NCBI RefSeq assembly: GCF_049310925.1
Contig: NZ_JBMERP010000033.1
Coordinates: forward strand, 1 to 38,049
From: Virgibacillus_F sp049310925
Lineage (GTDB): Bacteria; Bacillota; Bacilli; Bacillales; Amphibacillaceae
Direction: 5' to 3'
DNA: 38,049 bases
The position numbers and the translations under genes are program-made. The notes beneath the pieces were generated by a model that was given only the letters and a program-made list of their open reading frames with translations, did no database searches and was not told the DNA's origin. Positions 23,757 through 32,822 of the stretch are shown piece by piece. Numbering within the stretch: position 1 is the first letter of the stretch; each line of letters starts with the position of its first letter.

Positions 23757-24572
23757 TTACACGATAAATTTAGTAAACCAGGCAATATATTTTGCCCCTG
23801 GAATAAATAATAATTGAGCAATAAATGTTCCAAGCAAGCGTGAAGTAACCATCATTAGAGATAATGACTTTAGATCGAGGTAGCTTCCTTTTTGATTGAT
23901 AACATCATCTGCTACAACAGATATTTTTGGGTCGACAAAAATCACCAGTAATATTGTAGCTATGCCATTAACAAGTCCAGACGCCATAATTGCTGTTGAA
24001 GCTCTTTCTGGTTCCAGCAAAGCTGCATAGAGTGCTGACAAAACGCCTATAGTATAAATTGACGTTATCATCATATTTGTAACGAACAAGTTAACCGGGA
24101 TATGTTTCCACCTAATATCTTTTAGATAAGCAGTTTTTGGCAGCTTAAGGTGTTTGACTCCCCGCTTAATGTATCGGAGGGTTAGTCCCTTTTTTATCAA
24201 GGACGGAACAGAGCCTCTTTCGTCTGATAGGTGAACAATAGCTCTAGAAAAAATGGCAATAAAAGTAGGAAGCAGGATAATACCTATCATTGTTCCTACT
24301 GTTGATGCTCCAATGATTACTCTGTACTGGCTCTCTACAAATTCTAACGTATTCACCTTTGGAGCGGTGTCAACCAGACTACCTGTAAAAGGCTGTTGCA
24401 TCATATTTGCTAATCTTGAGAACATAACCATCAAGCTAAATAATGATAAAGCAGAAGCTAGCAATCTCACTCTTGCCCCAGACAGTCTAACTGCATAAGC
24501 AAGTGTTTCAATTGAGTGGATAATAAGAATAAATAATGCTATGAATATTAATTTTACTGTTAACAATTCCAA
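23757..24572 (-). CDS. amj: Lipid II flippase Amj
   Basis: A 271-residue polytopic membrane protein (about six to eight hydrophobic segments) matching the Amj (YdaH) family: I-H-S-I-E-T-L-A-Y-A-V-R-L-S-G-A-R near residues 18-34, FSRLANMMQQP near 51-61, and DPKISVVADDV near 214-224. Amj moves lipid II across the membrane and can replace MurJ in B. subtilis, where SigM induces it. Cell-wall synthesis is therefore the likely role. The start is TTG with AGAAGG 9 nt upstream. I did not find a convincing SigM promoter. It follows an unknown membrane-anchored protein gene on the same strand. Confidence 0.85.
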   Translation of the reverse strand: MELLTVKLIFIALFILIIHSIETLAYAVRLSGARVRLLASALSLFSLMVMFSRLANMMQQPFTGSLVDTAPKVNTLEFVESQYRVIIGASTVGTMIGIILLPTFIAIFSRAIVHLSDERGSVPSLIKKGLTLRYIKRGVKHLKLPKTAYLKDIRWKHIPVNLFVTNMMITSIYTIGVLSALYAALLEPERASTAIMASGLVNGIATILLVIFVDPKISVVADDVINQKGSYLDLKSLSLMMVTSRLLGTFIAQLLFIPGAKYIAWFTKFIV

Positions 24573-24719
24573 AATGAATTACCTTCTCTATAATTGATTT
24601 TCAATGTATATCCTACATTTTTTTGCGTTTCAAAAAAACTGAATAATCCATCTCAAAAACTAATACTATAAGTCTAACACTTAATTCTACTTAATTTCTT
24701 CAAAACCATAGCATTTTTG

Positions 24720-25319
24720 TTAAAAGGTCTTTCTTAAAACTCTCTTTCTTAAAAAGAAAAACATGGTCACTAATAAAAGAAATAACATAATTCCAACAAG
24801 AATTACAAGTTCAATATTTTCTTCTATGTTACGTTTTAGCAAGTGGGTAAATGGTTCTGCAATGGGTTCTTTTCTTGGTTCTGCATAACTGATATGATTT
24901 ACGGTATCTCCACCCAGGGCTGGTTCCCAACCACCCTCTATTGACTCTAACCAAATTTCAATTTCGTCTCCTGCCATAATGTCCATTTTAGCTCCACCAC
25001 TCATCGGAACCCACGATGGTACATACGAATAAGTCACATTCAATAAAGTATCTTGTTCTAGAATAAGATCATCTGGTTTTTTTATAACCTTATAAACATC
25101 CAGGGCCATGACCCTTATTTGACTGGGATAACCTCTTTCGTCAGAGGTATCGAGTAGTAACGTGTCTTTCATAACTTCTCCTTTAATTTGCAATGGAGAT
25201 CTTTGCTTGATTTCCTCTACTTCACTTGGATCTGGAGCTGCATAAACTAGCCCCAACGGTTTGATTGTGTACATACTAAAAAGCACAAACATAATTACAA
25301 ATAACAATTTCTTCTTCAT
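24720..25319 (-). CDS. Exported protein with C-terminal membrane anchor, unknown
   Basis: A 199-residue protein: signal peptide 1-27 (ending VYA-AP), an outer domain of about 140 residues with beta-rich character (SPLQIKGEVMKDTLLLDTS, IRVMALDVYKVI, LNVTYSYVPSWVP, GDEIEIWLE), and one C-terminal membrane helix near 171-190 followed by a basic tail (RKRVLRKTF). The topology is type I: the domain faces outward. No known family is recognised. ATG has AAAGGATGG upstream. It lies 147 nt upstream of amj on the same strand; co-transcription is possible but not shown. Confidence 0.65.
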   Translation of the reverse strand: MKKKLLFVIMFVLFSMYTIKPLGLVYAAPDPSEVEEIKQRSPLQIKGEVMKDTLLLDTSDERGYPSQIRVMALDVYKVIKKPDDLILEQDTLLNVTYSYVPSWVPMSGGAKMDIMAGDEIEIWLESIEGGWEPALGGDTVNHISYAEPRKEPIAEPFTHLLKRNIEENIELVILVGIMLFLLLVTMFFFLRKRVLRKTF

Positions 25320-25456
25320 TTTACGTCCATCCTTTTTTATCCCTTTACATTATATGACGAAAAACTAATAGAATTGTTTCACAGTAGACTTTTATTTTAT
25401 TAAGTTCTTTACGCTGATTTGTTGCTCTATACCCACACAGCGCCTGGTGTTAAGTA

Positions 25457-25650
25457 ATCAACCGTTACCCGAGAAAATCGACCGTTATGGCCTGAGAATC
25501 AGCCCTTATCCAGAAATATCGACCGTTATGGCCTAAGAATCAGCCCTTATCCAGAAATATCAACCGTTATGGCCTAAGAATCAACCGTTATCCAGAAATA
25601 TCGACCGTTATGGCATGAGGATCAGCCGTTATCCAGAAATATCAACCGTC
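25457..25650. repeat. 41-bp tandem repeat, about 4.7 copies, second locus
   Basis: Half units alternate 20 nt (ATCNNCCGTTATCCAGAAAT) and 21 nt (ATCNNCCGTTATGGCC...) from 25457; nine full half units end at 25640, and a tenth is broken. The core ATC-NN-CCGT matches the array at 18568-18731, but NN differs (AA, GA, AG here; TT, GT there). Confidence 0.9.
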
Positions 25651-25778
25651 TATTCTAAAAAACACTCGCTTTCCATGAGAAACAACGCTTCTGCATTCTT
25701 CAGCAAAAATCACTCCTATTTACTACGATACTTAGTGTCATATCTTTTGTCCTTGGTTCATTAACTTGGGAAATGCGA

Positions 25779-25858
25779 TTAGAAAACTTGGCTTATCGCC
25801 AAGCCTTAGTTGCCACTTAGTTGCACTTATGCAGTAAGAAAGGATTTATACTTTCTTA
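25779..25858. repeat. Dispersed hairpin repeat, copy 3
   Basis: Closely matches 2865-2945: TTAGAAAACTTGG, CTTATCGCCAAGCC, CACTTAGTTGCACTTATGCAG, and the perfect stem TAAGAAAG (25835-25842) with CTTTCTTA (25851-25858). It ends 12 nt before the hemY terminator stem. Confidence 0.85.
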
Positions 25859-25863
25859 CCTGG

Positions 25864-25905
25864 AAAAAAATGCCCATCAAATTCACTATTTGATGGGCAT
25901 TTTTT
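25864..25905. terminator. Bidirectional terminator, serving hemEHY
   Basis: TGCCCATCAAA and TTTGATGGGCA pair perfectly (11 bp, 7-nt loop), with A-run and T-run flanks on both sides. On the minus strand it ends the heme operon. Confidence 0.9.
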
Positions 25906-25945
25906 AAATATACTTAATGTGATGGGAAGAATCCCAAGCAACAAT

Positions 25946-27346
25946 TTACCGCAGGAAATTTAATACGTTTGCTACCGCTTTTTCACCTTGTTCAATACAA
26001 TCCGGTATTCCGACACCTTCGAATGAACTCCCTGCCAAATAAACACCTGGTAATGACTCGTCCATATGATTCCGTACGTTAGCAATTCTTTCCTTGTGTC
26101 CCACTGTATATTGTGGCATTGCGTTTTTCCACCTTGAAATCACACTAAACTTCGGCTCCTGTGTGATATTCATGGTTTTATTCAAGTCTTTTAGCACAAT
26201 TCCCTTAATTTCCTCGTCAGATAAATCTACTACTTCCTGATCACTGGGTCGGCCTACATAACAACGAATTAGTACGCTGCCTTCGGGTGTAGAATTCGGC
26301 CATTTCTTATGTGTCCAAGTGCAGGCAGTTATACGGAAATCACTGTTCCTTGAAACGACGAACCCGGTTCCATCGATATCCTTTTTAATTGCGGATTGAT
26401 CGAATGCCATCGCAACGTTTGCAACAGAGGTTGCTGGTACATTATCAAATTCATGAAAGAAGTCAAACTGGCTAAAGACTTTCGAAAGCGTGTGATGTGG
26501 TGTCGCCATAATAACCGCATCCGCCTTATATACTTGACCATTACTCAAAAGTAAATGATAGCCATGATCTTTTTTCTCAATATGATCCACTGCAGCATTA
26601 AAGGTTACGGTATCCGCTTCAAGCTTTTGTTCTATTTGTTTGACGAGTGATTCCAGTCCACCCTGAAATGAATAAAACATTCCTGGCTTTTTCTTCTTTG
26701 ATCCAGATGGTTTCGGCAATGTTTTTTGCAACCCTTTTATTAGACTCCGATGCTCTTGTTCTACTTGATAGAAGTTTGGGAAAGTAGCCATGAGGCTCAT
26801 ATCATCAATATCTCCAGCATAAATTCCTGATAAGAGTGGCTCAATTAAGTTCTCCACTAACTCATTCCCGAACCGGTGACGGAAAAAGGCCCCCAAAGAC
26901 TGGTCTGGTACATCTTTACTTTTTGGGAGTGCGTAATCAAATCCAGCACGCAATTTACCTTTTAAAGAAAATAATTTTGAAAATAAAAATGGACGAGCTG
27001 TTGTTGGGATTCCCATATAGGAACCACTGGGCATCTTATGTAATTTATTGTTAACTAAAATATAAGACTGGCCCGTACCATTGCGAACTAACTTATCGGT
27101 TAGTCCAACTTCTTCTGCTAATTTAACAGCAGGTGTCTTTCGTGATAAAAATGAATCAGGACCCCGCTCAATTGTAAATCCATCTTTTTGTACAGTTTGA
27201 ATTTTCCCACCTAAACGGTTGCTTGCTTCAACTAGCTTAACTTTGTATGGTAAGTGCTTTTCTTTGATCTCTTTTTGTAAATAGTAAGCAGCGGAAAGCC
27301 CTGTTATCCCGCCACCAACAATTACAATTTCTTTTACATTATCCAT
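25946..27346 (-). CDS. hemY: Coproporphyrinogen III oxidase (HemY/CgoX)
   Basis: A 466-residue FAD enzyme. In Firmicutes it oxidises coproporphyrinogen III to coproporphyrin III (formerly called protoporphyrinogen oxidase). The FAD-binding GGGITGLSAAY is at 11-21, followed by the conserved K-V-K-L-V-E-A-S-N-R-L-G-G-K and ERGPDSFLSR segments. The C-terminal V-Y-L-A-G-S-S-F-E-G-V-G-I-P-D-C-I FAD motif is near 434-450. The length is typical. The ATG directly follows the hemH stop (TAAATG), so translation is coupled. It is the last gene of hemE-hemH-hemY and is followed by a strong terminator. Confidence 0.95.
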   Translation of the reverse strand: MDNVKEIVIVGGGITGLSAAYYLQKEIKEKHLPYKVKLVEASNRLGGKIQTVQKDGFTIERGPDSFLSRKTPAVKLAEEVGLTDKLVRNGTGQSYILVNNKLHKMPSGSYMGIPTTARPFLFSKLFSLKGKLRAGFDYALPKSKDVPDQSLGAFFRHRFGNELVENLIEPLLSGIYAGDIDDMSLMATFPNFYQVEQEHRSLIKGLQKTLPKPSGSKKKKPGMFYSFQGGLESLVKQIEQKLEADTVTFNAAVDHIEKKDHGYHLLLSNGQVYKADAVIMATPHHTLSKVFSQFDFFHEFDNVPATSVANVAMAFDQSAIKKDIDGTGFVVSRNSDFRITACTWTHKKWPNSTPEGSVLIRCYVGRPSDQEVVDLSDEEIKGIVLKDLNKTMNITQEPKFSVISRWKNAMPQYTVGHKERIANVRNHMDESLPGVYLAGSSFEGVGIPDCIEQGEKAVANVLNFLR

Positions 27347-28285
27347 TTAAGAATCACGCTTTACTTTTTTTAGAACAACGTCTGCTAACGTCGAAATAAA
27401 GTCAGGGTGTACGTTAGGCATTTCAGGTCGATAGTAGTTCGCACCCAATTCATCACATACCACTTTACACTCGTAGTCATTATCATATAACACCTCTAAA
27501 TGATCGGCGATGAACCCGACTGGTGCATAAACAAATGAACGGTACCCCTTTTGTTCAAAAAGCTCTCGTGTTAAATCCTGCACATCGGGGCCAAGCCATG
27601 GATCTGGTGTGTTGCCTTCACTCTGCCAACCAATTTTATAATTGGTAATTCCTGTTGATTCAGAAATTAATCGGGCAGTTTCCTTTAATTGATCAGGATA
27701 TGGATCTCCATTTTGCAGAATTTTTTCCGGAAGACTATGTGCTGAAACGATAAGCACCGCCTTTTCTTTTTCTTCAGCCGCCATTTCATCATATACCGCG
27801 TTTATCTGATTAGCCCAGTAATTGATAAAACCTGGAGCATCATACCAGCTTTCAACTGACGTAATCGACAACTTACCTTGTTTCTCTGCTTCATCATTTG
27901 CCCGCTTATTATATGATTTCACACTAAATGTGGAATAATGTGGTGCCAATACTAAAGATACTGCTTCTTCGATCCCGTCATTTGCCATTTGCTGCACAGC
28001 ATCTTCAATAAATGGCTCAATATGTTTAAGTCCAATGTATACGTGAAATTCAACATCATCCTGAACCTTGTTCAACTCTGTTTCAAGTGCCTTTGCTTGT
28101 CCATTTGTAATCTTCGCTAATGGCGATATTCCCCCAATTGCCCGGTAGCGATCTGTTAAATCCTGCAGCATTTCCGGTGTTGGCTTTCGTCCCCGTCTAA
28201 TATCCGTATAGTATCGTTCTATGTCTTCTTCCTTGTAAGGCGTTCCATATGCCATTACAAGCAAACCCATTTTTTTCTTACTCAT
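27347..28285 (-). CDS. hemH: Coproporphyrin ferrochelatase (HemH/CpfC)
   Basis: A 312-residue soluble ferrochelatase. In this lineage it inserts iron into coproporphyrin III to give coproheme. It carries the conserved N-terminal L-L-V-M-A-Y-G-T-P, the P-H-Y-S segment with the metal-side His (near 185 bases of the first third: LVLAPHYSTFS), F-S-A-H-S-L-P type VSAHSLPEKI, and the C-terminal P-V-G-F-I-A-D-H-L-E-V-L-Y-D with the catalytic Glu. The start is the ATG (MSKKKMG) 6 nt after GAGGTG; an earlier in-frame GTG overlaps the ribosome site. It lies 22 nt after hemE and abuts hemY. Confidence 0.95.
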   Translation of the reverse strand: MSKKKMGLLVMAYGTPYKEEDIERYYTDIRRGRKPTPEMLQDLTDRYRAIGGISPLAKITNGQAKALETELNKVQDDVEFHVYIGLKHIEPFIEDAVQQMANDGIEEAVSLVLAPHYSTFSVKSYNKRANDEAEKQGKLSITSVESWYDAPGFINYWANQINAVYDEMAAEEKEKAVLIVSAHSLPEKILQNGDPYPDQLKETARLISESTGITNYKIGWQSEGNTPDPWLGPDVQDLTRELFEQKGYRSFVYAPVGFIADHLEVLYDNDYECKVVCDELGANYYRPEMPNVHPDFISTLADVVLKKVKRDS

Positions 28286-28307
28286 TACATACACCTCGTT
28301 AGCGGTC

Positions 28308-29342
28308 TTATTGTTTAGAATAGCTGTGAACTAATTCAGTTACTTTTTTCAGTGTAGCTGGCTTAATTTCAGGTGTTACACCATGCCCCAAATTAAACAC
28401 ATAGCCTTGTTCTTGCATCCCTTGGTCAAGGATAGCTTTTGTTCTCTCCTCAATTGTATCCCAGTCCGCCAATAAAATAGCAGGATCTAAATTTCCCTGT
28501 AGCACCTTAGTTACTCCCATTTGTCTAGCTTCCTGAATTGATGTGCGCCAATCAAGTCCAAGTACATCCACAGGCAAGTCATTCCATTCCAATAGCAGAT
28601 GTCTTGCCCCAATACCAAATAACACCAATGGAACATTCTCTTTTTGAAGTTCGCGAAAGATGTGTTGCATTGCAGGCTTGATGAAAATCCGGTAGTCTGA
28701 AGCATTTAGTGTTCCTACCCATGAATCAAATATCTGTATTACACTGACACCTGCTTTAATTTGTGCCTTTGCATATGTAACCACCATGTCGGCTAGTTTA
28801 TCCATCAATGCAAACCATGTTTCCGGTTCACGATACATAAGTGCCTTTGTTTTATGGTAGTTTTTAGATGGACCACCTTCAATCATATAGCTCGCTAATG
28901 TGAATGGTGCTCCACTGAACCCGATTAACGGAACTGTTAATTGTTCCTCTGTCAATAATCGAATCGTGTCTAGTACATACGGTACGTCTGATTTAGGATT
29001 GATTGTTCCGAGCTTTTCAACATCCTGATACGTTTGTATGGGATTATGGATAATAGGTCCTATGTTCTTTTTAATTTCCACGTCTACCCCGATAGCAGGT
29101 AATGGTGACATGATATCCTTATATAGGATTGCCGCATCCACACCATAATTTTCAACTGGAAGGCGTGTAACATAAGCACATAATTCGGGTTGGTGGGTAA
29201 TTTCAAACAAGGAATATTTTTGTTTGATTTCCCTGTATTCTTTTTGAGAACGCCCAGCCTGTCGCATAAACCATGCTGGAACATGATCCGTTTTTTCGCC
29301 TTTATAGGCTCTAATAATTGTGTCATTCATTTGCTTTAACAT
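28308..29342 (-). CDS. hemE: Uroporphyrinogen decarboxylase
   Basis: A 344-residue enzyme that removes four carboxyl groups from uroporphyrinogen III to give coproporphyrinogen III. The signature P-A-W-F-M-R-Q-A-G-R is near residues 21-30. GFSGAPFTLASYMIEGG near 135-151 and GHGVTPE near 322 are present. The start ATG is chosen because GGGTGG lies 5 nt upstream; a longer in-frame extension of 31 codons has no family match. The length is slightly under the 353 residues of B. subtilis. It is the first of the three heme genes, 104 nt downstream of the penicillin-binding protein gene on the same strand. Confidence 0.95.
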   Translation of the reverse strand: MLKQMNDTIIRAYKGEKTDHVPAWFMRQAGRSQKEYREIKQKYSLFEITHQPELCAYVTRLPVENYGVDAAILYKDIMSPLPAIGVDVEIKKNIGPIIHNPIQTYQDVEKLGTINPKSDVPYVLDTIRLLTEEQLTVPLIGFSGAPFTLASYMIEGGPSKNYHKTKALMYREPETWFALMDKLADMVVTYAKAQIKAGVSVIQIFDSWVGTLNASDYRIFIKPAMQHIFRELQKENVPLVLFGIGARHLLLEWNDLPVDVLGLDWRTSIQEARQMGVTKVLQGNLDPAILLADWDTIEERTKAILDQGMQEQGYVFNLGHGVTPEIKPATLKKVTELVHSYSKQ

Positions 29343-29446
29343 GTTTTCCACCCTTTTTAACAGCTTCAATTCAACTCTACTACCTACTATATCGATTTTC
29401 CTCTTAGGTGTATAGCAAACCCGTTTGATTGTCATGAATTTGTCGA

Positions 29447-31609
29447 TTACAGTGATAGTTCCACCGCATTTGACTTGGACCCTTCAACCTTCGTCAATGG
29501 GTTGTAAGGAACAATATAATAGTGAGTTGTTTTCAATAAAGGAAGATCATCGATAATAAATTGATTCTTTCCTTTAACTTCTCCAATTCGTTGATCAACA
29601 CCCGCCTGCTTTTTGTAAATGTGAAAAATAACTCGTTTGTCGTCTGCTTTAGGCCAAGTTAGTTTCCCTTTGATTAAAGAAAATCCTCCAAATGTATAGC
29701 TTGCTTTAAGATTATCAACTTTTGGAAGATCAATTGGTTTTGGTAGTGGATCTACATTATCAGGTTTTACGAAAGCTGATTCTAATGGTCGCTGCTTATC
29801 TATTTCGGTCAGAATTGACTTCGTAAGCATGGTTGGGTACGTACTTCCGTCTGTAAGATAATGACCTTTATCAGAATGATCATATCCCATCCATAAAGCA
29901 CTTACGTATTTTGGCGTGTAGCCGACAAACCAAGCATCTTTATAGAACCCATTTGCGTGGGGGTGTTGAGTCGACCCTGTTTTACCAGCCAGTGCCTTTT
30001 CATAATCTCCTGCCGTTGCAGTTCCATCATCTACAACTTTTCGCAGCATTTCTGTCATGTCCCATGCAACCTGACCACTAAAGACCTGTGTTTCCTTATA
30101 TTCTTCCTCAGTTATTAGATTATTATTTCGATCATAAACATGCGTTATAGTATGTGATTCTATATACTTGCCAGCATGGACAAACGGACGATAGCTTTCC
30201 ATCATTTTAATAGGTGCTATTCCTTTTGATAAACCACCTAGTGCAATCGCTAGCCCATTATCTTCAATCGTAATAGCCATCTTTTCGAGATATGACTTGG
30301 CATAATCAATACCAATCGCATCAAGCAACCAAACTGCTGGGGCATTTTTCGATACTCTCAGCGCTTCGTATATGGATACGGCACCTTCGTATTGATTATT
30401 TAAGTTCTCTGCTGTGTATCCCTTGAAACTTACTTTTTGATCGGGTATTAGCGAATAGGGTCTATACGCTTCTTTCATCAACGCAGGTCCATATACAGCG
30501 GTTGGCTTAATAGTGGATCCTGGCTGACGTTTTACAGTAACACGGTTAAGATTGCCTAATTCATACGATCGGCCACCTATAGCAGCAACAATCCCTCCAT
30601 TTGACTGATTCATCATGACAAAGGCGCCCTGCACACCGTTTGTATTGCCTGGGAAATACCGATCATTTTTAAACTGATTATAGGCAATTTGCTGGATGTG
30701 TTTGTCCATACTAACAATTAGCCGATAACCACCACGCCTTAATTCTCCTAAGGAAAGCTGATACTTATCTGCGGCTTCTTTTATAACTAAATCTACAAAA
30801 CTATCTACCCATGGATTTTCTTTTGGCTTCCAGATATCTAAACCAAGCGTTTTCCCCTGCGCCTGCACGCGGGTATCAGTAGCAATCATTCCTGCATTAT
30901 CCATTGACTGAAGCACAACATTCCTTCTGGCTAACGCCTTTTCCTGATGATTAATTGGCGAATAACCATTAGGAGCTTTAGCTAACCCCGCTATCATAGC
31001 ACCTTCTGCCAGCGTTAGGTCTTCTACGGACTTTGAAAAAAACAATCTGGAAGCTTCTTCTATCCCATATACTCCAGAACCAAAATATATTTCATTTAAA
31101 TATATTTCAAGTAGTTGTTTCTTTGTAAATTCACGCTCTAAATATATAGCAGCCATTACTTCCTTGGTTTTTCGCATCCACGTCTTATCATTTTTCAAGA
31201 AAAGATTTTTGGCTAGTTGCTGTGTGATTGTACTAGCACCCTCCACCTTGGAAAATGCAATGAGATCACGGTATACAGCTCGCATAACAGATTGAAAGTC
31301 CACCCCTGCATGCTCATAAAAACGACGATCTTCAACAGCAATAAATGCTTCCTGAACATGTTTTGGTACATCATCAATTGATACAAGCGTTCTGTTTTCA
31401 TTATATAATTCAGCAATAATATCTCCGTTTTTTGTTTCAATTGTGGTAGTAACGTCTAGAATTAAATCTTCTTCATTGACAACCAATTTCCCACCAAAAA
31501 CAATAACTAAATATCCTGAAATCCCCAAAAAAACAAAGATTGCGATACTAATAACAACATATTTCATGTTGAAATTAAGTCTTGGTTTTCTTTTTTTACT
31601 TTGTTGCAT
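29447..31609 (-). CDS. pbpF: Class A penicillin-binding protein (PbpF-like)
   Basis: A 720-residue bifunctional cell-wall synthase with a basic cytoplasmic tail, one membrane helix near 17-40 and a GT51 glycosyltransferase domain (catalytic Glu 93 in EDRRFYEHAG; GASTITQQLAKN near 124-135). A transpeptidase domain follows with the S-x2-K serine at 365 (STIK), SKN at 420 and KTG at 543. A C-terminal fibronectin-III-like segment ends the protein. All motifs are intact. The start is the ATG 9 nt after AGAGGTG. The neighbourhood pbpF-hemEHY with divergent hmoB matches B. subtilis. In that species PbpF acts in sporulation, which I infer only by analogy. Confidence 0.93.
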   Translation of the reverse strand: MQQSKKRKPRLNFNMKYVVISIAIFVFLGISGYLVIVFGGKLVVNEEDLILDVTTTIETKNGDIIAELYNENRTLVSIDDVPKHVQEAFIAVEDRRFYEHAGVDFQSVMRAVYRDLIAFSKVEGASTITQQLAKNLFLKNDKTWMRKTKEVMAAIYLEREFTKKQLLEIYLNEIYFGSGVYGIEEASRLFFSKSVEDLTLAEGAMIAGLAKAPNGYSPINHQEKALARRNVVLQSMDNAGMIATDTRVQAQGKTLGLDIWKPKENPWVDSFVDLVIKEAADKYQLSLGELRRGGYRLIVSMDKHIQQIAYNQFKNDRYFPGNTNGVQGAFVMMNQSNGGIVAAIGGRSYELGNLNRVTVKRQPGSTIKPTAVYGPALMKEAYRPYSLIPDQKVSFKGYTAENLNNQYEGAVSIYEALRVSKNAPAVWLLDAIGIDYAKSYLEKMAITIEDNGLAIALGGLSKGIAPIKMMESYRPFVHAGKYIESHTITHVYDRNNNLITEEEYKETQVFSGQVAWDMTEMLRKVVDDGTATAGDYEKALAGKTGSTQHPHANGFYKDAWFVGYTPKYVSALWMGYDHSDKGHYLTDGSTYPTMLTKSILTEIDKQRPLESAFVKPDNVDPLPKPIDLPKVDNLKASYTFGGFSLIKGKLTWPKADDKRVIFHIYKKQAGVDQRIGEVKGKNQFIIDDLPLLKTTHYYIVPYNPLTKVEGSKSNAVELSL

Positions 31610-31716
31610 TATACTGTTCACCTCTACACATGACTGTAAATTCAATCATATCCTTCAGTATACGACAGTTTTCAACAATCGAAAAGTAATACTGTTTGAT
31701 CTGTACTGCGTATTTT

Positions 31717-31745
31717 TTGATTAAGTATTATCAAACGGGTATTAT
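31717..31745 (+). promoter_or_regulatory. Sigma-A promoter of hmoB
   Basis: TTGATT (31717-31722) and TATTAT (31740-31745) are separated by 17 nt, about 45 nt before the hmoB ATG. I do not see a Fur-box-like palindrome. Confidence 0.65.
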
Positions 31746-31789
31746 TAAAATAGAAGAATTTTGTATTAGAAAGGGGACCTGGGTAGATA

Positions 31790-32287
31790 ATGAAAGCACA
31801 CATGACAAATGGAACACTGGAAATAATTACAAAGATAACAAATAAACACCCTGACATCAAATTCTATCTGATGAATAGTGGTACGAATGTACTTGCTTAT
31901 TATGAGGACTCTAAACAAAACATCTTCGCTTCTGGAAGAGGATATGAAATATTAATTAGCAAAGGAACGATTAGAAACAAGGGATTCGTTGTGATGAATA
32001 ACATCACAGTTACAGAGGATGGTCGTACTGTATTTGAAGACCGCTTTAAACAACGAAGCTCTAGCATTGAGTCTTCTCCCGGTTTTCAGGCTTTCCGGTT
32101 ATTAGAACCAGAAAGTGGAAACAAATACATTGTATTTACCCAGTGGGCTTCCATTGAGGACTACGACAATTGGAAGAACTCTGACGCATTTAAGAAACAG
32201 CATCAAAGTGCTGGCGGAACAAAGCCCCCAGCATATTTCGCTGACACACCATATATCACTACCTACAACATGGTGGACACGGATTAA
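31790..32287 (+). CDS. hmoB: Heme-degrading monooxygenase HmoB
   Basis: A 165-residue protein like B. subtilis HmoB (YhgC). The N-terminal part (TLEIITKITNKHPDIKFYLM, about 9-28) is specific to the HmoB type. The C-terminal ABM domain (about 66-165) has F-V-V-M-N-N-I-T-V near 66, PGFQAFRLLEPE near 97, Y-I-V-F-T-Q-W-A-S near 113 and F-K-K-Q-H near 135, the region supplying the heme-ligand His. Such enzymes open the heme ring and release iron. It is divergent from pbpF-hemEHY, so making and breaking heme are encoded side by side. The ribosome site AAGGGG is far (about 13 nt) from ATG, so efficiency may be low. A terminator follows. Confidence 0.9.
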   Translation: MKAHMTNGTLEIITKITNKHPDIKFYLMNSGTNVLAYYEDSKQNIFASGRGYEILISKGTIRNKGFVVMNNITVTEDGRTVFEDRFKQRSSSIESSPGFQAFRLLEPESGNKYIVFTQWASIEDYDNWKNSDAFKKQHQSAGGTKPPAYFADTPYITTYNMVDTD

Positions 32288-32300
32288 AGCCAATTTAGTA

Positions 32301-32334
32301 AAAGCGGAAGCACCATTTAATGGGCTTCCGCTTT
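32301..32334. terminator. Terminator between convergent hmoB and the thioredoxin-like gene
   Basis: AAAGCGGAAGC and GCTTCCGCTTT pair perfectly around a 12-nt loop. T-rich flanks are modest on both sides, so it may serve both genes. Confidence 0.8.
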
Positions 32335-32336
32335 GC

Positions 32337-32819
32337 TTATTCTTTTATATTATTTTTTTCAAAGAATGTACGCCATTCCTTTTTTGAGTGTTCTCCGCTA
32401 AGCCTATCTACCTCTTCTCCGTTTTCATACCGTACAAGTGTTGGTGTTCCTTCTATTCCGAATTCTTTCCAGCCTTCTTCAAACTCAAGCAGGTTCAATT
32501 TTTTCATTTCGACACCAAGTTCTTCAGTTAATGGAACCAAAACTGGAGTGGTACGTTGGCAATGAATACAAGTAGGACTGTAAAAGTAAACGGTTAAGGA
32601 TTCACCATTTTCCAGTTTTTCGCTTAATTGGTCTGGTAAAATTTGATTTTGATAATTCGGATTGTCCAGCTGGTCAATTGTTTCCTGCTCCAAATCTATA
32701 TCGCCATAAGGGTTTTCACTATCACCAATTGCTTGATTGTTTTTGTATTGAACTACAAAGTAAAGAGCAGCAAATAACACTACAAGCACTGTTATAAATA
32801 TTATCATCTTTTTTTTCAT
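32337..32819 (-). CDS. Membrane-anchored thioredoxin-like protein
   Basis: A 160-residue protein with one N-terminal membrane helix (about 5-23), an acidic linker (to about 60) and a thioredoxin-fold domain facing outward. The redox pair is C-I-H-C at 84-87 in FYSPTCIHCQ, and the cis-proline loop is EGTPTLVRY. It starts 3 nt after the BdbC stop codon, so the two are one operon. Together they form a likely thiol-oxidase pair (BdbA/BdbD-like oxidant recharged by BdbC) for disulfide bonds in exported proteins. The exact orthologue (BdbA, BdbB-partner or BdbD) is not clear, so no symbol is given. Confidence 0.85.
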   Translation of the reverse strand: MKKKMIIFITVLVVLFAALYFVVQYKNNQAIGDSENPYGDIDLEQETIDQLDNPNYQNQILPDQLSEKLENGESLTVYFYSPTCIHCQRTTPVLVPLTEELGVEMKKLNLLEFEEGWKEFGIEGTPTLVRYENGEEVDRLSGEHSKKEWRTFFEKNNIKE

Positions 32820-32822
32820 TGG

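Larger units (their letters stand above)
25320..25945. other. 626-nt gene-free region made of repeats
   Basis: It contains a 41-bp tandem array, a dispersed hairpin repeat and the hemY terminator. The outer words TTTGTTGCTCT (about 25418) and GAGAAACAAC (about 25677) look like worn versions of the inverted arms described at 18503-18787. Confidence 0.6.

Noticed and set aside
31640..31680. ECF-type (SigM/W-like) promoter for pbpF
   Set aside because: TGAAAAC is followed by CGTA only a few bases later, not by CGTC at 16-17 nt.
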